Source: Ciona savignyi
Taxonomy: Eukaryota; Chordata; Ascidiacea; Phlebobranchia; Cionidae
Assembly: GCA_000149265.1 (NCBI GenBank)
Contig: CH003403.1
Coordinates: forward strand, 404,858 to 468,857
Direction of reading: 5' to 3'
Length of the DNA stretch: 64,000 bases
The translations under genes and the position numbers were made by a program. Shown here one piece after another: positions 42,468-55,497 of the stretch. The notes under the pieces were generated by a model. The model saw only the letters and a program-made list of their open reading frames with translations, ran no database searches and was not told the DNA's origin. Each line of letters opens with the position of its first letter. Position 1 is the first letter of the stretch.

Positions 42468-44761
42468 ATGGCAGCAGATACCATTTGTCAAGATTTGATA
42501 CCTGGAGAAATAGGTTGCCGACGGTTGACCGCTGCAGACAAAGATTTAATGATAGACATGATATTAAATCATTTTCTCCCGAGAGAACCAGTTTGCAGTA
42601 CATTGGAACGGCAAATTCCTGGAGAGATTGATACCTTCTTGGTAAATGAATACACCAAAGTAAGTAAAAAGTGTTGGTTTAAAAATTATCCGAGGATTAC
42701 CCAGGGTGATTAAGCTTATCACATGTTTTACTTCGCGCTCGTCGGGTTAATGTGAGCTAAAATAATCCACTAATTCTCTAGATTTAGTCAATGTAGATAC
42801 ACCAAAGCGTTTAAATCATCTACACAATGCAATAGTTAATGTTAAGGCAATGGGCACAATGTAAACTGATGGTTTTAACACAGGCTAAAATTTAAACAAG
42901 AAAGCCATCGAAAGACAAATCTAAATTGGTTAAAGTAATTACTTGCAATGTGATAGGGTTCCATAAAAAAAACGATGACAACATGTTCAACTGGCTGTAA
43001 TAGTTGTAGTACCACCATATATGGACATTACGACATCTGGCTAGGTATATTATTCCATGCGATTCCCCATTACCTATGATAAATATAAGCATCAGACACT
43101 ACATTACCCTAAGCCTTAACTTCCCTAAATAAAATAAACAACTAACAAATTTATTCAGAATTGCATTAAAGACAACTCATCCTTGGTTGCCTTTGATAAA
43201 CGAACCGGGGAAGATGTTGGGATAATACTTGGTATTCTTCATCGAGTGAATGAAGATAAAGAACAAAAACCACTATCTGAGTTAAATCGTGCACAGGTAA
43301 GCATAACAAATGGATTGACACCTGCGTGTTATGATTATACTACATGACTTAATCTGGAAGATCGGTGAGGTCATAACGTGACTGCGTTTCTATTATAGCA
43401 AAATGAGCAAAAATCATCATGACCTTAGTTCTTATTCCTTAAGCAAGGTTATTTTTACAAAGGCAGAAAAAGCATAACATAGTTTAGGATAATATATCCA
43501 TGTTGATCACCTGAATGGGAAAACCAAGCAGGTTAACACGTAAGCAATCGTAAGATCACTTCGCACCCATCGTCGGGTTACCGGAGCTATATTGCAGTGT
43601 GTTGTGTATGATTCACACGTTCTTTTAATTTGGCAGAAACCCATTAATCCGCTGGGTTCAAGCAATGTTCGTTAAGTGCCTTGTCTAAAGACATAACCGA
43701 CTAGCTAGCGACCACTTTCGAATCTGCAACCTTTAGAATGAAAGGCGACGCAATAATTCACTATGCGTTCGGAGAGCATATTGAAATATAGAAGAACGCC
43801 TACGGTTCTTGCGTTTAAAGCATATGCATACCGGTATAATTAGCAAAGAGAAAATATTAAATTACTTTACAACGCAAAATGATATTGACAGAGAATCCTG
43901 CACACCTTAAACAAGGATATCGGTTCTTACGTCGGAGACAGTTTATACCTCTGCGTTGCCGCTTCAACCGTCAAAGAATCTTACTGTCGAAGAGGAATAA
44001 TGACGAAAATAAGGAAACGGTAATTATCGGCTGAATTCAAAATCAGACACACATCGATTTCATTTTAATCGTTTCGTTTTTACTTCTTCTGCGTAATGCT
44101 TCCTCAGTAGTGTAAACTGACATGTATTTGCATCAATTTTACAGATCAAAATATGTTAAAACTAGTCTTTTGTCTATTTGAGAACGATTAATTATTCTTG
44201 ATATTCGACATTTTAGGATAGCACTCATATTTTTTGCAAACTTTAAAGAAAGCTGTAGATATGCCCCAGTAACTAAACCCAACTCATACCAGTCACTAGT
44301 CTGCTTTAACCCCCAATCTTAAACGGAAGAAACGTTCCGCGATGCCCTGTGTTTGGCCCGTCACTTGCAACAGACACATATACGAAAGCTGTCTACATAT
44401 CATCTCAAATGGAATGATATTGGCGTTCTATTGTTTTGTAAAATAAGTTTTTTAACTGTTTTGTATGTAAACAAATAAAAAAATTGTTATTTTTAATAAT
44501 ATACATTTCATTTTCTGTAGCACTCTTTCTTATCTTAATTTCTCTAGGTTGGAGTTGGTAGCAAAGGAGTTGAAATGTGGTTACATAACCAGCGAGTCGT
44601 CTTCACTATACACCCAACGAATAACCAAGAATCTTGGCTACATTGAGAGAAATGAAATTTTGTTTGCAGATTATGTTGATCCAGTTACAGGAACTCACAT
44701 CTTAAAAGACGCAGACCCTCCACACTACTGTATCAAACTTATGATTAAAAAGATCGAGTGA
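42468..44761 (+). CDS. GNAT N-acetyltransferase, arylalkylamine NAT-like, 4 exons
   Basis: Exons 42468-42659, 43159-43296, 43892-44019 and 44548-44761 (TGA at the end) join in phase to 223 residues. The N-terminus (CRRLTAADKDLMIDMILNHF followed by LPREP) matches the insect-type arylalkylamine NAT opening. Exon 3 has the acetyl-CoA motif A, VAASTVKESYCRRGIMTKI, with R-R-G at about residues 143-145. Exon 4 has the motif-B region, GYITSESSSLYTQRITKNLGY. The enzyme would transfer acetyl from acetyl-CoA to an amine in the cytosol; the substrate is unknown. Intron 2 contains a reversed SINE. Two intronless GNAT genes lie 9-14 kb away but are clearly diverged from it, so this is not part of their duplication. 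Confidence 0.85.
43485..43772 (-). mobile_element. SINE family A in GNAT intron 2
   Basis: Reversed, from AGGATAATATATCCATG to AATTCACTATGCG. Near full length. Confidence 0.8.
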
Positions 44762-44819
44762 CATACGCTGGAAACATACACACAAAACAATGAATTTAAT
44801 TGACATGGGGACTTCAATT

Positions 44820-45060
44820 AACGTTGCATGAATATTTCAGAACGGATTTATAATAGGTAGTTTTGTAAGAGCGTGTTTATCTAACCAGTCCATGGGTTAA
44901 TCATTATCGATAATTTAAGTTGAATATCAGCGTCCTATTGCAACGGATTTAAAATCGATACCCTCGGGAAAGCGTGTTTACCCAACTACATCATGGGTTA
45001 ATCATTATCGATAATTTAAGTTTATTATGAACGTTCCATGACAATGTATTGTAATAAAGT
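44820..45060. repeat. About 105-bp tandem repeat, 2.3 copies
   Basis: GGGTTAATCATTATCGATAA and GCGTGTTTA(T/C)C recur at about 44890 and 44995, just 3' of the four-exon GNAT gene. Related units lie reversed at 52480-52640. Confidence 0.6.
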
Positions 45061-45404
45061 TAAATGTGTTTACCTAACCAGCTTTATATTTCTCTTACTC
45101 ATCATTTCGTTAACCTCCCCCCTCTATTTTTCCCTATTTAAGGTATATACCTGATTTCAACCAATAATGTTAATTATTCCTTGTCTGATCGGACTTAGTT
45201 TTTCACAAACCATTGAAAACACATTTGGCGTGGTGCCCTGCTTTCACTTTACGCACACCCATCATATCGTTGACTGTAAATAAATTGAGGACAGAATAAA
45301 TGTATGTGGATTTCTAGTCGTAAACGTTTGACTTTCTCGAACCTTCAAGACTTTGCAACTGTTGTGGCTCTAGTTAAGATCATTTTACTTTGCAGTGCCA
45401 GACA

Positions 45405-45672
45405 TTGCCTTTCAGCCGAAGGGTTGCAGGTCCGAAGCTGGTCGCTAGCTAGTCGATTGTGTCCTTGGGCGATGTACTTAACTGACATTGACTGAACTCA
45501 GTGGATTGATGGGTTCTACCAAATTAAAGGAACGGTCAAATTATACACAACACACTGCAATAGCTCCGGTAACCCGACGGCGGGTGCGAGGTAATCTGAC
45601 GATTGGCTGTGTGTTAACCCGCTTGGGTTTCCAATTAACGGGGATAAACATTAATATCCTATCCTATCCTAC
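45405..45672 (+). mobile_element. SINE family A, slightly 5'-truncated
   Basis: Starts in the GCCTTTCAGCCGAAGGGTTG region and ends ATTAATATCCTATCCTATCC. Confidence 0.8.
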
Positions 45673-46544
45673 ATCTATGCATATTTACTCCACATGTAGA
45701 ATAAACCGAATAGATAACATATTGTAGTACTAGTAATAACTTACGTAAGCTTGATCATATATTAAGGTATCATATGTTGTTTTATTAAAAATACTGATGA
45801 AAAACATATATTGTAAGATAACTCGACCCATTTATGTTTTATTGATGTCTATGATAAATCGTAAATTGCGTCATAACCAAAATACGTCACAATGGGAGTT
45901 TGTGTTACAATATCTATACCCGACCGCGTGTTAGAACATGCTTTCTTTTTGATTCAGTCACCGTACAGACTGCAACATAGCAATTTTATTCGATACCGTA
46001 TTTTCCGTCCCGGTTTTAAAGCCAAAGTTTGGTGAGTGTAATGTTTACTATTTTATACGTTTACCCGTCAATTACTGATTTTGGTCCCTTTATTTTTAAT
46101 TATACAGAAAACTGTATCCGTACCAACAACCTACCGTTCAGTATCGTCCCTGCAACGTTCCGTATATACAACCGTTTCGTATCAACCTTGATCGCAAATT
46201 ATAATAAGGGGACACAAACTGCATGTTCATTTATCGATACGCGTCACTTTCAAACCATAGCAACCCGCTACTTCACCCGCGGAAGTAACATATAGCTTCA
46301 TCTAAAGTTTATTAGTAAATTTTAACAGGCACTCAGGGAATCTTTATGGTAATCGTTTTAAACACATTGGTATACTACTAAACAGCAAACTTTATACATA
46401 ATGGGCGTTTTCTTAATAGTTGCACCCCAAAACTTGATTGCCCTCAAACCAGCGATCAGTCTTCTTTAACGCCCTATATTCGAACAAATAAAATGCGTAA
46501 CACCACTACGCACATAACAGATTTTAAGGCTCAAACTTAATACT

Positions 46545-46860
46545 AGAGAGTGTCAACCATATGTGATTCACCACTATTTTTAAAACCCCTGTTAAGTGTA
46601 CGATATATTTTTCTGCATGCAGAAACGATCGGGTTCCATGGCTACCTCATCATCCTTGGTATATCTTATACAAAGTGTATACACGTTTGTTTCTGCAAGC
46701 AGAAGCTAATGGGTTCTCGAAGTACGAATCCAAATGATATCTATATATTTTAAATGTACCTAACAAGTGACATGGTTACCTAACCCATTGTATATCATAT
46801 ACAAAGGGTGCCAAGTTTTGATTTTGCAAGCAGAAACTAATGGGTTCCCGAGATTTAACT
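46545..46860 (+). repeat. Dispersed repeat R copy
   Basis: CTAGAGAGTGTCAACCATAT, CACCACTATTTTTAAAACC and two TTTCTGCA(A/T)GCAGAA blocks followed by GGGTTC. Confidence 0.7.
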
Positions 46861-48156
46861 AGTTTAGTTAGTTTAGTTTATTTTTTCGCTCCTTCATTAC
46901 AGTAAGGAAGAATAAAACAATTATTTTACATTGAGGAGACAGGATAAAACGGCAAAACTACAGTAGTTAAAACACGTCAGTAAATAAACACATTACAAAT
47001 TAAGGGGAAAAAACGACATGGCCGTTAAACCTTACATTAATACAAATAAGTTACAACGAAACAAATTAAATCAAAATTAACTTATTAAATTTGGTGTTAT
47101 TTAATACTTAAGTAAAAGTGTGCAAGCGCGACCCAGTACTGAGGGGGGAGCCGGCTTTGGGATTAAGTGGAAAAAGAAAAACCCCCTAAAATGAAATTCC
47201 ACCAGTGGTTAAAAAACCGTTTCAAAACACACTTTCAGACATTAAATTATTTTTGGTGCAAAAACAGTTATTGCACTATGTTTAATAAATGAAGCACTTT
47301 AAGTGCAGAACATTACTGCACTACAATATATAAATAAACTAATTTATGATAGTAATATGTATACAATATACATAAATATTTAAAATAAGAATGCAAAAAT
47401 AAGAAACAAGACAAACAGCAGCAAGCTTCCGCTTTTTGTGTGTAATTAATAAATAGTAAGTCCGAAACAGTTTAATGTGAGGTCTCCACAGTAATTGGGT
47501 TCCACTTCCAAATCTCAACTATATTGGGGCATCATCGGAGAAAAGGATCGCAGCCGCCGGCGAAGAGCAGGTGAATGAGCCGGGGAAGGTGGAAGAGCAA
47601 TCGTTTCCACCGATGGAATTTCTTTGCAACTGGAAAAAGAATTTCTGGGCAGTATGGTTCTTATAGACTGCTAATAGAAATTTATAAGAAAAGAAAAACA
47701 GTGCATAATAAACTAGATTGGACATTTTTATATAAAGCGTTAATGTGATTGATCACTTGTTTCAGTGGAATTTAATAAACGGGGGATTTTCAGGAAAAGG
47801 ATTAAATATAGGTTTGGGGCATACTCATCTTTTTGTTTGTATTGAAATTTTATAATTTTTAATGTTAGTTTTGTGTTTCCACCATTTTTATACGCGTAAT
47901 AAAATTGTATATTTATTAATAATCAGGCTTATCTTATTTTGTAGAATTTCCTGGTGTACACCGAGTAATTTAAACTCAATTATGTTTTTCCGATTCGAGC
48001 TGTAATTCTTTAAATTTCGATTAAATTAAAGCAAATAATTTTATGTAAACCGGAGATATTTGAGATAACACAAAAATGTTAAAATTTGGATATTTTTTAT
48101 TTTTTCTGATATGGGAAAATCCTATTGGGATTAAAAAATAAAAGTCGAGGCAAACT

Positions 48157-48279
48157 ATGGGCATGTCAGTAAGGATTCCTAAAAGTTTCAACCTGATTGG
48201 ACTACGAGTTCTACCCAATGAACTGACGGCCGAACATGTGTGTCACCAGCGTTACGCAGAAAAAAACAGAGTAAAATAA
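48157..48279 (+). other. Short ORF (40 codons) conserved at 28152
   Basis: MGMSVRIPKSFNLIGLRVLP ... HVCHQRYAEKNRVK then TAA. See the partner at 28152-28286. No promoter or splice context recognised. Confidence 0.4.
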
Positions 48280-48957
48280 ATATGTGTTCCCTTCGGATTT
48301 GAAAGGTACCCATAAACATCAAGCAGGCTACCTTAACACCCCATATTACTAGAAATTAAACAAATAAATTAGAAACACCATGGCTGAAATATAGCAGATA
48401 GATTAAGGAACCATACTAAACATGCATTGTGAAGTATTTTATTTACAAGTGCATTTCGGTAAATTGTTATCAAATGCATCCTAGTGTCTCGACGGTGTAG
48501 CCTGCTAAAGGTTACAAGTAATTACGTCAAAATTAAAAACACGAATTGCGTCACTCAATATACAACCGAAACTAAAGTCATAAAACCCAATGGTAGGTCA
48601 ATATATAAACAAATGCAAACTAAACGATGAAAAAATAACGTTAAAGTTATTAAAAATTCCTGTTATGTGTTATAAGATAGACAACCTAAATCAAAACGTA
48701 ACTTTTGTGCGTATGTATCTTTGTTTTCGTTGAAGCCAGCACAATTCGAACGAAAACAGCGAATGACGGGTTTTCTATTTTAGTTTTCAATGCGCGGTAA
48801 ATAAAAAGTCACCATGATCGTTATTAATAAAACTGGCAGGAGACGAAAAAGTATCAAAACTATACATGGCAGTTTAAAACCATATTGGTATTATGATGAA
48901 TGTTCAAATACTCCACTGATTTGGTGACGCGTATCCTTATTGGGTAAAGGTAACCAT

Positions 48958-50306
48958 TCACAATGGTATTGCACACAGCAGGCGTGTGTTAAATGTATAT
49001 GTAGATCCGGCGTTCCAAAGACCGATACGTGTATCGGTTGATACAGCTCGTATAACGATCCCCATTTTAGTGCTGGTCGGATTGGATCTAGGATAGCCAG
49101 GCTGCCAATTACCGTTGTAGGCTGGTTGCCCAGTGCTTAAGGACATTGATTCATTCTGGTGAAATAGAAAAATACTTTCCTTGGTTTGGGTTTATTAAAT
49201 TCAAACACAAGTGGGATATGTTGAAACCTGTGCCGCCGGCCGGTTAGCACAACCGACGAAAATATCTTATTCAAAGACAGGAATAAGGACGTATCCGGAA
49301 CCTTAATACTTGGTTTTATAAAAGAAACTTAACCCAATAAAGGCACTAAAAAAACTAGATGTTCATCCAACGTTAACGTTTTAAACACGATATTTGCAAA
49401 TCACAGTCAGTGTTAAATAATTATACAATCTATACTATAATAAAATACACAGGGTTAGAATGAAAATACCAATATGTTAACACAAACCTGTGGGTTGTAG
49501 TTCATTGCTAGCCAAACACCAGCACTCAATACATCAACACTAACCATCGTAGCGTTGATGTAACCATAGACTGCCTCATACATCTTCTTGTCCACAATGT
49601 CCACTAACGTTGCATTGAGGTTCCGACACGACATGTCATCTTCGGCTTGAGTTGAGTGTCTTGCTTTGCTCGGCTCCGGCATCCAAATGAAATTTCTGTT
49701 TTGTACAATGCCCGGACCTTTAAAATAATTTTTTTTAAACACTCCATAAACTAAACTTTTGATCGGAAAATGTTTATCCTCCAAAGTTGATACTATACAC
49801 ATGTCGTTAAACCCATAATTCGGTATTACAACTGTATCGTCAACACACTAGTACTATCTATAATTGGTACTCTCTGCTGTGATTATATTTTCAAAAACCT
49901 TAATCGGGTCCCGAACAAAATTAACTAGACCAACCTGAGTAAAATGTCCAATTTACAAAAAGATTTTCTTGCCAATCATCCTCTACAGTCCCCTCCATTT
50001 GAAGTATAAAGCCATGTATAAAGATTTCGGTCACTCTAGCCTGGTATGTGTGGAGCACAGATATATTTTTGTTACGAACTGTTATATCGACTAGAATCGG
50101 TACAGAATCCAAGCAAATCATGTATGGAACAAATGTCTTTTTCTTCGGAGATTTCTGTCCAAGGGATAGATCGAAACTTCCTTTCTGGGAAGTTAGCAGT
50201 TCTGAAATGTTTAAGGTTAAAAAATCATAAAATACGTTCGTCTAAAAACCTTACCGGATACAGTTATTTTTAAACCATAGATAATGACCAACAGAATGAA
50301 TTTCAT
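48958..50306 (-). CDS. Secreted C-type lectin-like protein, 4 exons (paralogue B)
   Basis: Exons (minus) 50306-50255, 50201-49935, 49717-49488 and 49155-48958 splice in phase to 248 residues. Exon 1 is a signal peptide (MKFILLVIIYGLKITVS). Exon 2 encodes an 89-residue segment (ending LFVNWTFYSG) with no family I know; it aligns with exon 2 of paralogue A. Exons 3-4 form a CTLD: FIWMPEPSK, MSCRNLNATLVDIVD, GVWLAMNYNPQ, NWQPGYP and LLCAIPL at the C-terminus. As in A, only the outer Cys pair is present and canonical calcium-binding motifs are missing. Intron phases (1, 1, 0) are identical in both genes, so they arose by duplication and now lie 27 kb apart on opposite strands. Likely secreted; ligand unknown. 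Confidence 0.85.
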
Positions 50307-50741
50307 GACTATTTGTTCAGAGTATACAAATATTAAACCAAACCTGAAATACAATTGTTTAAAATATGGATTAAAACTTAACTTTTTTTAACAAAATATT
50401 AAAATCAATATTGAGCATATACATCCCCATCTGTAAGTACTTACTGCCCTCGTCATAATACATCCAACTAATACAGTAACTATACGGACATGTACCCAAA
50501 TAATAACAGAAAATATAGAAACGAAATCTCGACCTTACTTTTCGCGTTAAGTTACAATCATCATACGCACAAGTTCCTGGTTATTAACAGGAAAGCTAGA
50601 GACGACTTTTTGAATATTACCAACCAATGATGAGCCTGAAAAACAACGTTTTTTATACAGAAATCCATATATGAATCGGTTGAATTAACTATTTGTTTAC
50701 CCGACCATTATATTTCGGGAAGTTTTTTATTAATACTCTTT

Positions 50742-50832
50742 ACCGGGCACAGTTTTGGACCCACAGTGGGCTCGTTACAAAGATCGTTTATTTTAAATAG
50801 AATTGGTGTATCAGTCGGTCGCGTCACATTTT
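50742..50832 (-). mobile_element. SINE family B fragment
   Basis: TTTTGGACCCACAGTGGGCTCG, AAAGATCGTTTATT and GTATCAGTCGGTCGCGT. A further fragment is at 51158-51238. Confidence 0.45.
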
Positions 50833-51487
50833 CGGTGAAGTGTTTTACAAAGATTTAGAGTTACCGTTCTCCAGAGGTTCGACTGGTAACCAGAGGGCTG
50901 GGCTTTCCTGCAAATACATATCAGCTAACACCTATAACTTATTGGTTAATTTAATTGACCAAAAGTTTTAAATGTTAGAAAACAGTCGTTCCCATTTTCT
51001 CGGTCCCGGTGGGAGTTTCCCTTGCGGGAATTACCCGAAATGTGCCGCTGTATATCTATATGTATTAGTTAACACCTCTAAAAATTGTAACATGCTGAAC
51101 TTTAAAGCAGACTAATTAATGGTCTGGGTGCAATTGAGTGTTGTTGTTTTTTTTTCTAAAAATGGTTCGTAGTGGGTATAGGGTGTCTAAATCTTTATAA
51201 CCTGTCGTGTTAACCATTCGGCCACTTTACCATGTAAAAGAATCGTATAAAAATGTGGATTTAATTATTTTTATCACTAATCGATTGACCTAAAAAGTTT
51301 GTCCATCCGACTAAGCATTGTTGGTATTCTGTAGTAGCTGCAGTCGATGTAATAGGCGGGAAAGTTTAGGTCGCTCGGTAATTAAATTGTATATATGTGT
51401 TTACATGGCTGCTGGGTTATGCTATAAAATAATCCTTAGTTTTGTTAAAGAAATTTTTTCTTCAACTAGTTTGGTTAGTGACTAGAG

Positions 51488-51783
51488 CAGGGGTTTTCAA
51501 CCTTTTTTTGCTCATGGCCCACTAAATTAGTAAAAAAATTACGTTCACACAATTTAATAAGAAGGCTGTTGCTGTAGTTCGTCCACTAGACTTTTTATTC
51601 TGTAAAAATCGCTAGGGGGAAACCCTCTCTATAAAGCTCAATGTTTGATCGTTATAACAGCAAATTGTGACAGACTCTTATGTGTTCAATGTTCATAATG
51701 ACATGATTTCTGATATCGCTGTATGCCAAGCTCTGTGGCCCACTGAAAACAGCGGGCCATGGCCCATAGGTTGAAAACCTTTG
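51488..51783. mobile_element. hAT-type MITE, 296 bp
   Basis: Ends CAGGGGTTTTCAACCT and AGGTTGAAAACCTTTG; 8-bp duplications GACTAGAG (51480-51487) and AACTAGAG (51784-51791), one mismatch. Confidence 0.85.
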
Positions 51784-51799
51784 AACTAGAGTCTAGTAG

Positions 51800-53490
51800 G
51801 ACGTAGGAAAAATTATGAGTGTTGACAGCAAATTTTAATAAGTACCTTGCCCAGATACAAAGATACGAAGTATAGTAGGCACCAGACAGGTATGGACACC
51901 TATCATATAGACTAGTTGTTTTGTATATATGCACTTACTTTAGTTACAGTGCTATTCCTAAACATACAAAGTCTCATACGTTATTTAACAAGGTTGTATT
52001 ACTGTAACAATATGATTAAAAATATTTACGACAGATTGCCAAGTTCTTATACATATCTCTAAATTACTGTTAATTGAACTGACAAATAACAAAAACAACA
52101 CTTTTTTGCTGTAAAAATATATTTTTTTAAAATTATAAGGAATTTAGGTTTGTAAAATTTCAACGTGAAAAAACAAAAAAAAATATTCATATCCTAATAC
52201 AAAATCGAAACGAATTTAAAATTTTCAAGACATTCTTTACTTGCACTTTGGTCATGTATTAACATAAATATTTTAAGCTTGCAGACAAAATTTAAGGTTA
52301 TTTGCCAAACTCAACATCATTCGTCTAAGTTTCCACGACAGTTATTAACGTATTTTTAACAACAAGGAATTTGGTTCTAGAAATATTAAAATAATAGTTT
52401 CCGTTGTGGTAATAATGTATTTTCAATAATAAGAACATGAACATTCTGGTATCACGTTTATATTGAACTTTTGTTGATAATGATTAACCTATGAGCTGGC
52501 TGGGTAAACACGCTTTTCCGAGGTTACCCATTTTGAAATCGTTTAAAAGGACATGGTATTTAACTTGAATTGTAGATAATGATTAACCTGTGAGCTAGTT
52601 ATGTTGACACATTTTCCGAGAATACATCTTTTTAACACTTTTTAAAATATAGGAAATGACATAAAACTCAACAAAAAGTAATAATAGAATGTGCGCAATG
52701 CATCAGTGACGAACAAATAGTTGAAGCTTCTACTGCATTGTAATTTTTTTTTATTAATAAAGCGCCCAGCAGTTATTATAATAAATATATTTGCCACATC
52801 ATGTGGAAAATCATTATATATCATTATTAACATTACTGGGTTAAAACGCAGTTTCCTTAACGGGTCTGTTGTGTTACCTTTTCCCCAATAGCATATCACG
52901 CTAATTGGAAGTTCCATATTAATTAAATTTATTGTTTTGTCCAAATGGTATACTTTTTATGATATGGTGAACTGAAAAAATTATGTAAAGAACTATGTGT
53001 GCAGTTTGTGACAAGATTAGTTTAGTTTATTTGTGGTTACCACGATGAAAACACGCAACAGAACCTTCTATTTATACATGTTACGGATAATAACATTTTG
53101 TATATGGTTTCTATGGTAACCTGACTTTTTTGTAATATCTTTTCCTTTCATGCGGTCAAGTATGATTTGTTAGTTAATATCTGCAGTAATTTCAAATTGT
53201 GTTTGTAAATTTAAACTTTAATTAATAATGTGCATGTATGACTAAATAACTTTTCTATTTGAATAAGGGCTTAAACACCCTAAAAATCTTTAACCGTAAT
53301 TTTTAACCGTTAAACTTAAACCGTAAATTTTGTTGTTGTTAAAAGCATAAAAGAAACCAAAGTGAAAACCAATCTGTGTTGGCTTGTATATACGTCTGGA
53401 CGTAGAGCCTTTGAGAAAAGATTTTAGCCGAAGGTTTGATGTTCTTGGTTTGCTGAACGAAGCGGCAATGCTAAAACATGGAAATGGAAA
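51800..53490. other. Gene-poor stretch with reversed 105-bp repeats
   Basis: Two units carrying GATAATGATTAACCT(A/G)TGAGCT at 52480-52640 are reverse copies of the repeat at 44820-45060. The minus-strand frame 52944-52642 (100 codons) has no support and is probably chance. Confidence 0.4.
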
Positions 53491-53552
53491 AATGAAAATA
53501 AAATGTTGCTTTTGCATGATAGGTGTCGGTGTAAGATTTTATAATTGTAAAT

Positions 53553-54230
53553 ATGGGCATTAATATAAGGATATTGACAATGGCTGATTTACCTGAAGTA
53601 CAGAAACTTCTATGTGTTAATTTTAGCAAAGAACCAAGAATGGATGCTTTGAATATTCCCGCCTCTGAACTTTCTGATGCTTTGAAAGAACTCGCAGAGT
53701 TGTACTTAAAACAAGGGGCCTCCGCTGGAGCTTTTGAAGTTAAAAGTGGAAAATTAATTGCTGTGGACGTATCTGCAGTTATAGTAAAGCCGGAAAATGA
53801 AAGCTCTCATACGCCAAATCTCGAAATTATTCAACTTCGAAAGAAATATCCCTGGTTCGCTGTCAAAGAAAGATTGAATAGTCGTTTGGGAGTGGACGAC
53901 ATTTTTAACTTTCTTGATGCAAAGAAGATACTTGTCGGTAAAATGCTAGCAGTCGATCCGAAGTACGCAAAACAAGGCGTGGCCTCACTACTGCTAAAGG
54001 AAATGGAAAACTTATTTGCAAATGCTGACTTTGACTATACAATATGCATTACAACATCTGCTTATAGTTATAAGGCGGTCATGCAAATTGGGTACACCGT
54101 GCTTGAGAGTATAGATCTTCGCTACTACTACGATGAACTAACTGGTGAAAGTCCATTCATGAATGTTTCAGCACCGCATCATATTTCTAGTCTCAGCTAC
54201 AAACGATTACGAAGAAATTCATCACTTTAA
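53553..54230 (+). CDS. GNAT N-acetyltransferase, intronless (duplicate A)
   Basis: 225 residues from ATG 53553 in one exon. It begins IRILTMADLPEVQKLL, as insect-type arylalkylamine NAT-like proteins do. It has the acetyl-CoA motif LAVDPKYAKQGVASLLL at about 132-148 (Q-G at 141-142) and ends with SYKAVMQIGYTV, the helix and strand following motif B. It is about 80% identical, with no gaps, to the gene at 56888-56211. Homology extends about 55 bp upstream of the start and 60-90 bp past the stop, so the whole transcription unit was duplicated. Probable cytosolic amine acetyltransferase; substrate unknown. Confidence 0.9.
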   Translation: MGINIRILTMADLPEVQKLLCVNFSKEPRMDALNIPASELSDALKELAELYLKQGASAGAFEVKSGKLIAVDVSAVIVKPENESSHTPNLEIIQLRKKYPWFAVKERLNSRLGVDDIFNFLDAKKILVGKMLAVDPKYAKQGVASLLLKEMENLFANADFDYTICITTSAYSYKAVMQIGYTVLESIDLRYYYDELTGESPFMNVSAPHHISSLSYKRLRRNSSL

Positions 54231-54467
54231 AATAACCGTTCCATATGACCAAGAATCGCTCAATATATATTTATCGTTTAAATTTAAATAGTAATTGAAG
54301 GAATTTGTGCCCTCGTAATTTACACCAATTACCAAATGATCAAATATAGAATAATATTCGGCAATCCTATCACATTGGAATAACTTATATAAACCGATTT
54401 ATTGCAATGTCTTGTCTTTCGATCAAATAAACAGAAATATACATTATGATTTACTGTCTTTCTTGTT

Positions 54468-54720
54468 ATGGGTCCCATTTGGAAAAATGGGACACATATT
54501 GTTTTTGTTTAGGCTTTTTTGGGCATAGCGCTTGAACGGCTGTTACAATTTGAATTAGATTTGGTGAAATGTTGGACCATTAGACACTCTGTTCCAATTA
54601 AAAAAAAGAAATCATTTCTTTCTGGTAATTTTCTTTGAAAACGAAGATATGTTCCTGAATTCTGATTGTGACAATGTGACAGACATGCCATATCGCACTG
54701 ACATCTCCAACAAGGAGTCG
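54468..54720 (+). repeat. Modular repeat M, single-module copy
   Basis: Starts with a perfect hairpin (GTCCCATTT 54472-54480, loop GGAA, AAATGGGAC 54485-54493), then ACACATATTGTTTTTGT, GGGCATAGCGCTTGAACGGC and a module that recurs three times in the reversed copy at 58360-59493. Confidence 0.7.
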
Positions 54721-55324
54721 ACAGATCAGATTTTAAGATTTGTTACATAACATGACTCACTTATGTAAAAACATAAGCTTATCTACTAAACCATGAAAAT
54801 TGTTGTAGCGGCTCCCAATGTGATGATTACCCGTGAAATGATACCTCTGCATTGGATATGGCGTTTTATCTAATGATCCACTCAATTGATTCATAGTAAG
54901 AATGCGATTTAAAAACGATATTACTAAAAAACAACTTATCATAGAGAACATTGTAAATGTAAATATTTTAAAATTTTACTGCATATTGTGACACAGTTTT
55001 TGATAATATAAAACAATTGTTTTCGGGCCAAATAGTTTGGTGGGTTGGTGCTTGATCTTTCTTCCGAAGGGTTTTGTGCCTTAAGCAAGTACGAGAAAAT
55101 ATTTTTTTCCAAAGAGGAAGTTTTAAAACCAATCAAAGTGCTTGATGAATATCTTTTTAAAGAGATGGCCCAAAAATTGTGTACTTTAAACCTATTCTCC
55201 CTTCACAATAACGAGTTAACACAACGGACCAGCTAGCGATAGAAAAGTACATTGTTAATCCTCGTAACAACGATTTTCAAAAAAGTAATCATTTTTAAGT
55301 ACTTTTCCATATTTTGTATTTTCG

Positions 55325-55497
55325 GTAAATCATAGAATTCTACCAAATTCAAAGAACGTGTCTTTCATATACAACACACTGCAGTAGCTCCGGTAACCCG
55401 ACGGTGGGCGTGAGGTGATCTGACGATTGCCCATGTTTTAACCCCCTTGGTTTTCCCATTCACGGGTATAAACATGAATATTCTATTCTACCCTATC
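55325..55497 (+). mobile_element. SINE family A, 3' half
   Basis: From AGAATTCTACCAAATTCAAAG to GTATAAACATGAATATTC. A possible disrupted head (AGTTTGGTGGGTTGGTGCTT) is at 55034. Confidence 0.7.

Larger units (their letters stand above)
45680..48950. other. Gene-poor stretch
   Basis: Contains repeat R at 46545-46860 and the short conserved ORF at 48157. A minus-strand frame at 47725-47519 starts with a signal-peptide-like run (MSNLVYYALFFFSYKFLLA) but continues as an unrecognised 68-residue frame with only two Cys. Nothing else is supportable. Confidence 0.35.

Noticed and set aside
45892..46295. Two frames that looked like linked exons (donor at 46031, acceptor near 46106)
   Set aside because: Joining them creates a stop at the junction and neither resembles a known protein.
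52642..52944. 100-codon minus-strand frame
   Set aside because: No homology, no splice or promoter context; several frames of this size are expected by chance in AT-rich DNA.
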